This document shows positions 56,101-64,000 of a stretch of DNA of 64,000 nt, piece by piece (positions within the stretch are counted from its first letter, which is position 1; each line of letters begins with the position of its first letter). Position numbers and translations under genes: made by a program. The stretch is taken from NCBI GenBank assembly GCA_949130495.1, contig OX422219.1:261625111-261689110 (forward strand), written 5' to 3'. The stretch comes from Sambucus nigra. Taxonomy: Eukaryota > Streptophyta > Magnoliopsida > Dipsacales > Adoxaceae. The notes beneath the pieces were generated by a model. It was not told the origin of the DNA. It did not search any database and saw only the letters and a program-made list of their open reading frames with translations.

Positions 56101-57749
56101 GGCAGCGTAAGTGGCTTGAATTTGTGAAAGACTACCAGTTCGACATACAGTACCACCCGGGTAAGGCTAACGTGGTAGCAGACGCGTTAAGCCGTAGGCC
56201 AGCAGACAAGGTGGCAGAGGTGTGGAAAGCGAAGTGGAAGGAATTGGGACACCAGGATGCAGTGGCCCGATCTTTCATGTCTGTGATGACCGTTACACCG
56301 CAGATTGTCACGAAGGTTGTACGGGCACAGGCAAATGATTCGTTCTGTCAGGAGCAGATAGTTCGATTACTCGCTGAGGGAGCTGAATCCTATACCGTTA
56401 GCTCAGACGGGGGATTACGCTTCAATGGGAGATTGGTAGTTCCGGAAGGAGAGGAATTGCGACACGATGTTATGGCAGAGTCGCACGGTTCACGGTTCGC
56501 GGTACATCCCGGAGGGGACAAAATGTACCAAGACATGAGACGGCAGTATTGGTGGAGCGGTATGAAGAAAGATATCGCTGAGTTTGTCTCGAAATGCGCC
56601 ACTTGTCAACTTGTAAAAGTGGATCATCAGAGACCAGCAGGATTGCTACAACCGTTGGAGGTTCCGGTGTGGATGTGGGAGAGCATATCCATGGATTTTG
56701 TCACGGGGTTGCCTACGTCGCAGAGGGGTCACGACTCCGTTTGGGTAATTGTGGACAGGTTGTCCAAGGTCGCTCACTTTTTACCCGTTAGGACTGATTA
56801 CACTGCGGGACAGTATGCCCAGCTCTTCATTTCAGAGATTGTGAGACTTCACGGTGTGCCCCTGAATATCGTGTCTGACAGAGACAAGATATTTGTTTCG
56901 CGGTTTTGGGAAAGTTTCCAGGAGGCCATGGGCACAGAATTGCGTTTGAGTACGGCTTATCATCCGCAGACCGATGGGCAGACAGAACGCACCAATCAGA
57001 TGTTGGAGGACATGCTACGCATGTGCATTATTGACTTCGGGGTTGGATGGGAGCAGTACCTTCCACTGGTGGAGTTTGCTTACAACAACTCCTATCAGTT
57101 CACGATTGGCATGGCTCCGTTTGAGGCATTGTACGGTAGGCCTTGTCGTTCCCCAGCATGTTGGTTGGAAGTGGGGGACAACAAACTACTTGGGCCAGAA
57201 GTGATCCAGGTAACTTCAGCAAAGATTGAGTTGATTCGAAGTCACATTCGGGTAGCTCAAGACAGGCAGAAGAGTTATGCTGATGCAAAGAGGTTTTTCA
57301 GGGAGTTCCAAGTGGGGGACCAGGTTTTGCTCAGGGTATCTCCTATGAAGGGGATTATGCGTTTCGGGAAGAAGGGGAAGTTGGCACCGAGGTATGTGGG
57401 GCCGTTTCCTATTATTGAGCGGATCGGACCGGTTGCGTATAGACTCGGGTTACCGGAGCATTTGCATCGGATTCACGACGTGTTCCACATTTCCTCACTG
57501 AGGAAATACCTTAGGGATGATTTGGCTCATTCTCACATTGCTGTGGAGGACATCGATCTCCAGCCGGATAGCTCTTATGAGGAAGGGCCGATTGCTATTT
57601 TGGACCGAAGCGAGAGGAAACTACGGTCAAAGATAGTTCCGTTAGTACGTGTTCAGTGGCGACATCACAATGTCGAGGAGTCCACATGGGAGCGCGAGGA
57701 TGAGATGCGCGAACGTTATCCAGAGCTGTTTTTAGCAGGTACTTTCTAG
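53115..57749 (+). CDS. gag-pol: Tekay gag-pol polyprotein, intact
   Basis: One open frame of 1,544 codons. I choose MPPRRE at 53115 because element 2 starts with MPPRR; an in-frame ATG at 53100 would add five residues. Positions below count from 53100. Gag core is about 100-260, followed by a Gly/Gln-rich tail, a zinc knuckle [14 protein letters not shown] (about 357-370) and an aspartic protease LFDTGATH (about 455). RT has [12 protein letters not shown] and FIDD (about 774). RNase H runs from YTDASLQG (about 921) to ADALSRR. Integrase has an HHCC zinc motif (about 1128-1165), a DDE core (SMDF, SDRD, TERT) and a GPFPII motif. A chromodomain-like end has [13 protein letters not shown] (about 1520 on). 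All key residues are present, so it may be functional. The chromodomain is thought to guide integration into heterochromatin. Confidence 0.95.
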   Translation: MPPRRERRVPRNATPEPQPAPVQGMLNAAEVAAIVAQAVNAAITVIQQAPPQAPVAAPVQVNAFPSAWERVRDAFQKAHPPEFAGSSDVVISSQWRKDMQRHLRMHECTDVQKQVLATFKLVGSALQWWESITTAEERDTLTIQEFWVRFDRKYFPSAVHTEMRRKLMSLKQEGKTVAEYEAEFINLLNIVPDEIPTEKKKIEKFTDGLNWRIRQHLLGNLSLATYSNVVNAALLHCQDHRFHMAEGKRSGESSHQGRTGGHGANGAQTGQGQRQTEQGTQQGDNKRFRLGNYSQGQGGFRQGHQGPNGHQGQQGQNGQQFHQGQQGQGRNGNGHQGRGQQGQRGGNFPGKCFTCGKTGHKKQDCPDRGRAPQQQQQGARQEPQRPMFPAALPAPPQMAALPPIPAVPAQQGQLQYGRVYNAHQAAVPQAPPAIEGTFPIHGTMGRVLFDTGATHCFIATHFAKALGLLATAESTVTCVDSPLGSGSLIFFICRGVGVEVGGLVLPADMLVLDMHVHDVIIGMDWLVSYRDMIDCFSGSIVFAIPGQEMFIVAMPRPEGGSTAHLYYIEEDTSKEVVIPLDSIPVVREYSDVFQEIPGLPPSREIDFVIDLLPGTRPIARAPYRMAPAEMRELRDQIEQLLGQGFIRRSTSPWGAPVLFVKKRDGSLRLCVDYRELNKVTIRNKYPLPRIDDLFDQLRGASFFSKIDLRSGYHQLRIREEDVSKTAFLSRYGSYEFRVMPFGLTNAPAMFMDLMNRVFRDFLDQFVIVFIDDILVYSQTEEEHAEHLRLVLQTLRQNELYAKYEKCGFWLKEVQFLGHIISDQGISVDPGKVSAVREWGQPRTPTEIRSFLGLAGYYRRFIWGFSEIAGPLTHLTRKGVPYIWSDACQLAFDELKDKLTSAPVLALPRPGVEYLVYTDASLQGLGGVLQQERQAIAYASRKLKPHEKNYPTHDLELAAVVFALRIWRHYLLGEKFQLFTDHKSLQYLFTQKELNMRQRKWLEFVKDYQFDIQYHPGKANVVADALSRRPADKVAEVWKAKWKELGHQDAVARSFMSVMTVTPQIVTKVVRAQANDSFCQEQIVRLLAEGAESYTVSSDGGLRFNGRLVVPEGEELRHDVMAESHGSRFAVHPGGDKMYQDMRRQYWWSGMKKDIAEFVSKCATCQLVKVDHQRPAGLLQPLEVPVWMWESISMDFVTGLPTSQRGHDSVWVIVDRLSKVAHFLPVRTDYTAGQYAQLFISEIVRLHGVPLNIVSDRDKIFVSRFWESFQEAMGTELRLSTAYHPQTDGQTERTNQMLEDMLRMCIIDFGVGWEQYLPLVEFAYNNSYQFTIGMAPFEALYGRPCRSPACWLEVGDNKLLGPEVIQVTSAKIELIRSHIRVAQDRQKSYADAKRFFREFQVGDQVLLRVSPMKGIMRFGKKGKLAPRYVGPFPIIERIGPVAYRLGLPEHLHRIHDVFHISSLRKYLRDDLAHSHIAVEDIDLQPDSSYEEGPIAILDRSERKLRSKIVPLVRVQWRHHNVEESTWEREDEMRERYPELFLAGTF

Positions 57750-57779
57750 TTTCGAATTTCGGGACGAAATTCAGTTATT

Positions 57780-57791
57780 AGGGGGGGAGTA
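57780..57791 (+). promoter_or_regulatory. Polypurine tract of Tekay element 3
   Basis: AGGGGGGGAGTA directly before the 3' LTR, preceded by GACGAAATTC. Confidence 0.9.
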
Positions 57792-60780
57792 TGTAATACC
57801 CCGTACTTTTGGCTATATTTATTTTTGGGATTAATTAATTAAATTGCGTATTTATTGGAAATTAATCCAGATTAATAATAATACTAATGTGATGCGAATT
57901 GGTATTTGAGTATGTGCATATATGATTATATATGTACTTGGTATTATAAAATTTGTCGTGGGATTTATATACGGCATTTTAGAAATTTTGTTGAGACGCG
58001 TGGGACCGCCGCGTCACGGTAGAAATATTTTGATATTAAAAGTGAATTTAAAATCTATAATCCGTATGGTCGTTTTGAGTGCGCCAACACGTCCGGAAGG
58101 GTCGAGATAGTCAGAAAACACTAGCCGGGGGTATAGTTTGGGTCCCGGGGTATTTTTAGGCCATCCTGGCACTATAAAGGGTATTTTAGTAATTTGGTAT
58201 TTTTGGGTAATTAAAAGTGACGAAAATTGAGAGTTGTAATCTGATAAGGATTGACCCTAACCAACCCTTATTAACCCAACAAGCTACGGAGGTTCATTAA
58301 TTAGGTTTTCATAAATTCCCCAAAGCAAACCCTAGCCACCATAGCCTTTTGGAGAAGAAAGCTTGGAGAAGGAGAGAGAGAGAGAGGAAACTCTGCAGAA
58401 ACTTCATCAAAACCAGAAATCAAACCAAGGCAAGTGTTTTAATCTTATTTAAACTCGTAGAATGTTTCCTCCATGTTAGAAATTGATGAATTTCAACTGT
58501 TCTTGGAAGATAATGAAAACCATGTAGTTTGAGGATTAGAACTTAAAAATTGTGAAGAGAATTGCATGTAGTATGATAGGTAAATGATTTCCCTTATTAT
58601 AATTGTGATTAGAAGGAAAGAAAACGAATTAAATTCTGGGATTTGATGATGATATGTAGTTAGGGTTCATGTTCTTGAGATAATTGGAAAAAGTGTAGAA
58701 AGGTGTAAATTAAATTAATATTTGGATGGATTGATCCCTTAGAAACATGTTAGGATGTGACTATATATGTTTAGTATTGATTATAGACCCTAAAACGTTG
58801 TTAGGATGGACTTTGGGAGAGATTAGAAGTGTTATAAACGGTGAAAAACGAATTGGGGAAAAATCTGGGCCGAAACTAACATCTCGTTAGAAGCAGCCCC
58901 CAGGTCGTTCGAACGAGCTCGTTCGAACGAGCTTCTAACGAGTTGACCAGTCGTTATTAACGAGTGGGGTTTTCGTTCGATATCTCGTTCGAACGAGATA
59001 TCGTTAGAAGGGTCAGTTCGTTCGAACGAACTGGGATCTCGTTCGAACAGCCTCGTTCGAACGAGACTTCTAACGACCTGACAGTCCAAACTCGTTCGAA
59101 GCCTAGTTCGAACGAGACTTCTAACGAGTTGACAGTTTGACCCTTTTTGGACTGTTTTGACTTTTGGAGTTCCGGGAGATGGTTCAAGGGTAGAGTTAGC
59201 ATCCCTTTGATGATATAGTGATTGATTTGGGACTTTTGGGTTGTTGGTATGAGTAAATCATATACGAGAGTTATATTCAATGAATCTTTCGGGTTGAGAC
59301 GTGAGTGACTACTACGATGTGAGGATGAATTATAGCACGTATAATTATGAACCGGAATAATATAAGTTGTGATAATTAGTTAGTACGAGAATGCGATATG
59401 TACTACGAATATAATGCGGTATTACTAAGATGTGTGTTTACTTAGTATTGATATATGGATTGTATGTATGACATACCTACCATACTTGCTATCACGGGAG
59501 GTTTCGTTCGCTTAGGACCCTCTAATCCTTGTGTGCCTACGGGGGGGATATAGACTGGTACCTTGATGAACATAGGTCATAGAAAGACTTATTGTGATAT
59601 TGATAAGTCCGCTGACCATGGGAGCGTAGGTATGTGCGTGACCCATGTGATGGTGACTGTGTTCGCCTCCATTATTTGTGATGTTGTTATCGGTAAACTA
59701 TTCCTGAGAGATTCGGAATATGTAATCCTTATGTACGTGATGTACCGGGATGGATAGCAGAGTATGTGTGCACTACAGCTTAAATTGCGGGGTGCTTGTA
59801 TTGTATATTTATGAGATGAATAATATACATTAAAATACCGGAAATCCTCATGTTAATGTTGTAAAAATATTACGGTATTGTTTCGAGTTATTTAAGGAGT
59901 TAACTGATAGTTATATCAATGGCATATTTAGTAACTGAGTTTACGTTAAACCTCTATTTTATTACAAGCGTTGTTACGTTAATTGGAACCGAGTAATATG
60001 GGTAGAACCTTTGGCAGTCTAGCTAGTTATGTTGTCAGTTAGCTAGTAATATGGGTCGATATAGATGGGTACTTACGTTAGGAGTGCACAGTTAGACGAG
60101 AGGTGAGAATATCATGCGAGTGTACGTCCTAACATGTACTTTGCATTTAATGTTTTAAATGTTTTTAAAGCACTTGCAGGTTTTTAAAAATAACTTCCAC
60201 TTTCGGGCTCTGACCCATTTGCTTTCAAATATATTTTCTTGTAAAACCATTTTAGGTGCCCAGCCACAAGGACACCAAGCATAGGATTCTCATTCAGGTG
60301 ACGATCTGTAGCTGTTTGTGGAAGCTACAGGGATTTGCATGTAGACGCTTCTCTCATTTGAATTCCAGTCTCAGCATCTACCAGTTGTAGGGCATGTTGC
60401 CCAATTCTATTAGACATTTTTACATTTCAGTTTTCAGACTCTAGCATGTATTGCTCAGTATTCAGTTTTAGTTAATTATTTCAGTTTACTTATCAGTTGT
60501 GGGATTTGTATTGAGGAGTTTTTCCTCCAGGTTTTATTTACATAGTGTGATGATTATTCATTCTATTTCAGTATGGTGAATGGTGTTATTTAGTTATTCA
60601 TTACTCTTGTTGCATGTTAATCAGATTTAATAAAATTTGGCACTTACTTTTTAAATACTAGGTGGTTAGTAATCTTTAAAATGTTTTCGACAGTGATGCT
60701 ATTAACTGAGCCAACTTGGCATTTTGAATTAATTTTATAAAGGAGTAGCTACCCGGTGTTTAATTAGTCGGGGTGTCACA
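57792..60780 (+). repeat. Tekay element 3 3' LTR
   Basis: Nearly identical to 49943-52930. The differences I see include one extra A near 58794 and single substitutions in the palindrome cluster. Confidence 0.93.
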
Positions 60781-60785
60781 TTAAA
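60781..60785. repeat. Target site duplication of Tekay element 3 (right copy)
   Basis: TTAAA, matching 49938-49942. Confidence 0.95.
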
Positions 60786-62281
60786 ACCTATCTCAAAGGG
60801 ATTGTTAAATTTCCTATTATTCCCACATATAACATCATTATTCTTAAGGTCCTTACTTCTGCCCCAAACATCATTTCATCAATTTATTCAAATTTACTCT
60901 TTTAACCCTAATATTATCTCACTCATCAAATTTCATTAGCTTTTAGAATAATTCCTCAAATTGAATTCTAATTAAGGTCCAAATTTTATAACCATACCTA
61001 TTGGTCTTAGTCTAAGGATATTCATTAAGTCTCCCATGATAATTTTCTAAGGGTTAACATCATTAAAATATAACTAGGAAAATTTTACTCATTCTGGGAA
61101 GGTCGATCGATCGACCTTGAACCTCGATTGATCGATGGTGGTCGATCGATCGACTGATGAATGTCGATCGATCGATCGCACTAGGTAGTCTACGAACTGC
61201 TTCGTTTTGCAGTCTTCAAATCGTCCCAAAACTCCATTATAATGCATGAAACTCTAATTTAACGTTATAATATCATCATACAACCATCCTACAACATTGT
61301 TAACGTTCTAGAACCAATAAATCATCAACCAAGGGCTTTATTTGGATCAAAACTTCATCAAGAACCCTAGTTTTCTATTTCTTTCAAGAACATTAACAAA
61401 TCTCTTCTTAAATCCATTTTTAGATCATCAAGGGTTATATTTTGAATTCATAATTCGTCCAGAATATGTCTACATGCAATTCCTAACATATTTCATAGTT
61501 TTAATCCTCAAATTCATGGGTCTATATCAATCTTCCAAGACAAAATTCGATAATTACCTAAACATGGAAGAACAAATTCATGGAATTAATTGTAACTAAA
61601 TCACTTGCCTTATGTTCCAGATTTGTTGTTGGTTGAAGATGGTTGAATTCCTCTCTCTCTCTCTCTCTGCAGAATTCTCCTCTCTCTTTCTCTCTCTACA
61701 AGTTCTTCTCCAAGATGACAATGGTGGTTTAGAGGTTGCCTTAGGAACCTCTTAAAATTTCTTCCAATAACTCCCGTAGCCCATTAAGTCATTTAGTGTT
61801 GTTAGTGGGTTTAGTGGATAAAGAATAAGTCAGATTTTACTTCTAATTTTCGTGGGTTTTAATTCCCAAAATTCCGAAATTACCAAACTACCCTTTTGGG
61901 TTGCCGGTATGGCCTAAAAATGCCCCGGGACCCAAACTAAACCCCCGGCTAGTGTTTTCTGACTATCTCGACCCTTCCGGACACGTTGGCGCACTCAAAA
62001 TGACTATACGGTTGATAAAAATAAAATTCACTTTTTAATTCAAATAATTACATTCCTGACGCGACTGTCATGCGCGTCCCAACAAAATTTTCCAAATTGC
62101 CGTATTTCAGCCTCGCGATAATTTCAATATTTTCAATATTCATATATTGCCATATATACACATTATAATCAAATACCAACTCACATCTCGTTAGTATTTT
62201 GTTCGAATTAATTCTCAATTAATTCACATTTAATTTAATTAATCCCATAAATAAATATCGATAAAAGTACGGGGTATTACA
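60786..62281 (-). repeat. Tekay element 2 5' LTR, right half
   Basis: It continues the LTR interrupted at 49942 and ends in GGGGTATTACA at 62281, which is TGTAATACCCC on the minus strand. The palindrome cluster at about 61100-61180 has one more GATCGATCGA-type unit than the 3' LTR at 42487. Confidence 0.9.
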
Positions 62282-63846
62282 AGTACAAGAATGGAAGCGA
62301 CTTTCAAAAACCTGCACGCATCCACAGCTGCTGCTGCAGCTGACGTCTGACTCGAAAGAAGTGCCATCCAGGCATATAGAGGAAAAGTAGATAAACGGGT
62401 CAGAGCCCGAGTTTTAAAAATATTTAGCAAGTGCATAAATGCCTTATTTTTAGGAAAAGGTTTTATCTCATATTTAAATTTGGTATCGCACTCCCATGAG
62501 AAACCCCTCACCTCTCCACTAACAGTGCACCCCTAACGCATCCCTCTAAACATCCTAGTCAAGCTACCCTGCTAAACTAGTATATCCCCCAACCACTATC
62601 ACCCTATATAGTCCAAGTAATGTACTAAGGGCTAAACTTCTCCCCAGTCTCAATACTATGCCATGTTCGTGCGTTGGGTGTCTCGCAAAGCGAAATCCAA
62701 ACAAGGAACTCCCCCGATACACTACTACGCGGCAAGGTCGATCGTCGAGATCCTCCAGTCCCTCAGTACAGAATATATATCTATATATATACATCATATG
62801 ATACATCTCAATATAAGAGCACTAAGGATTAAACTTCTCCCTAGTCTCAAAACATTGCCATATTCGTGCGTGGGGTGTCTCGCAAAGCGAAATCCAAACA
62901 AGGAACCCCCCCGATACACTACTATGCGACAAGGTCGATCATCGGGATCTATTAGACCCTCGGTATTCGATTCATCCATATATACACATTCATATTACAA
63001 TATACATCCGGATCTATCTCCCGGACTGAGGATTCATAAACAAAGTATTTATCAATACTTTTCATTTGTATCTCAAAACTTTCCATTTCCCTTCTCATAT
63101 CCAGGAAATGTATTTAAAAGTCAAATCATTATCATGAATTGCTTTCACAAATCATATAAACTTGTTAAAAGCCAGTTTTATTATCATAAAAATGCTTTTC
63201 CGTTTTAAAATATCCCATTTCCCTTCTTCCATCCAGGAAATGTAATTAAAAGCCATTTTTATTATCATAAAAATGCTTTTACCATATCATATGCTTCCAC
63301 TTCCCTACTTCCATCCGGGTCGTGTTTTCGAAGCCAATTCATATAACCCATTTCCCTTCCTATATCCAGGAAATGTAATTAAAGTCAATCCATTATCATG
63401 AATTGCTTTAACATGACGCGTTCTAAGATCGCCCGTCCGGGTTTCCCCACTGTGCGCGCCCCTAAATGGCTATCATCTTCCACGGCCTATCATCTAGACA
63501 ACCTGGGATCCTACAACGCAAGACATCGGGAAGCGTCCATATGCCTGCGGGATAGTCAATACCACACCCGGAATCTCCTAACCAGCGCAGAAAAATACAA
63601 CAAACGCTCATATGGCCTATAGGACTATATCCACCCTGCATTCATTAGCCAGGGGGCTTCACCATACGCACGCAACTTCCCTTATGATAGCGATTTACAG
63701 AGGTGTGTATGCATATTTTATTAATTAAGAAAATCATGTATCTTTCCATTTTGAAAACATTTATATTTTATTTTCAAAATCATTAACATCATATCATATA
63801 TATACTTTAATCACATAGTATATATATAGACCATATATTCCTCCTC

Positions 63847-63917
<71 letters not shown>

Positions 63918-64000
63918 CCTTATTGCCAATCTCATCTAGCAATGATCCATAATCCCAAAGATTCCCTCGAGGAATCATAATCATGCATTTATATACGCAT
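62282..64000 (-). repeat. Second LARD-type LTR, partial and diverged
   Basis: It matches the LARD LTR from about position 483 onward (GATGGAAGCG, CCTGCACGCATCCACAGCTG) and keeps its order: two TCTCGCAAAGCGA modules (62679, 62877), the hairpin array (63117-63412) and the (TA)n tract (63849). Its start is missing because Tekay element 2 is inserted there and the other side of that site is not in the window. It runs off the window end. The short open frame at 62663-63208 reads through the repeated modules and is not a gene. Confidence 0.85.
63849..63914. repeat. (TA)n microsatellite in second LARD LTR
   Basis: An AT dinucleotide tract at the same relative place as in the other two LARD LTRs. 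Confidence 0.95.

Larger units (their letters stand above)
49943..60780 (+). mobile_element. Tekay element 3: full-length, young Ty3/gypsy chromovirus
   Basis: 10.8 kb with two LTRs of 2,988 and 2,989 bases, TG...CA ends, a tRNA-Met PBS, one open gag-pol frame, a PPT and a TTAAA duplication. I see about a dozen differences between the LTRs, far fewer than between the LARD LTRs, so it is recent. The C-terminal chromodomain, the single fused gag-pol frame and the long LTRs place it in the Tekay/Del clade of chromoviruses. It has inserted into element 2's LTR in the opposite orientation. Confidence 0.95.

Noticed and set aside
62663..63208. 181-codon frame in the right-hand LARD LTR
   Set aside because: It contains the repeated module twice (translated as RKAKSKQG and AKRNPNKEP in different frames) and hairpin units, with no domain.

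Overview
The window is repeat-rich plant nuclear DNA, almost certainly from an angiosperm. It holds no bacterial-type genes and no host gene that I can recognise. The evidence is chromodomain-bearing Ty3/gypsy (Tekay/Del-like) retrotransposons primed by initiator tRNA-Met, a non-autonomous element with very long LTRs, and endogenous pararetrovirus (Caulimoviridae) sequence whose two-ORF layout matches Florendovirus. The species cannot be told from the sequence.

Layout, left to right. Bases 1-157 and 34790-35877 are the two halves of an old Tekay-type LTR. A minus-strand, LARD-like non-autonomous LTR element (163-34784; 3.7-kb LTRs at 163-3868 and 31053-34784; GTCGA target duplication; tRNA-Met PBS; polypurine tract) is inserted in it. 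Its internal region has no gag or pol and is split by a pararetroviral cluster of about 25 kb (5508-30345), which lies inside a (TA)n microsatellite. In order the cluster contains: rearranged pieces A(-), B(+) and C(-) that together make up most of one genome; copy D(+), near complete with one nonsense codon; a deletion derivative F(+); scraps G(-) and H(+); copy E(+), with both ORFs open; and a terminal scrap I(-). D and E each carry ORF1 (movement protein, coat/zinc knuckle, protease, reverse transcriptase, RNase H) and an overlapping ORF2 of unknown function. Each is followed by a repeat-filled intergenic region with a TATA box.

Bases 35878-38200 are AT-rich sequence with nothing recognisable. 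From 38203 a tandem of minus-strand Tekay elements begins: a truncated internal region (38203-40713), a shared LTR (40714-43644), a decayed internal region (43645-48490) and a second LTR (48491-49942, resuming at 60786-62281). A young, plus-strand, full-length Tekay element (49943-60780; TTAAA target duplication; near-identical LTRs; one open 1,544-codon gag-pol frame with a C-terminal chromodomain) interrupts the second LTR. Bases 62282-64000 are part of a second, diverged LARD-type LTR.

How the parts relate: the LARD element shares its PBS, the bases just downstream, its PPT surroundings and its LTR ends with the Tekay elements, so it probably used Tekay proteins in trans. The old Tekay copies carry a run of CAG-to-TAG stops, which fits decay through plant CHG methylation. 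The viral cluster looks like shattered and re-joined DNA and contains large inverted repeats that could give double-stranded RNA.
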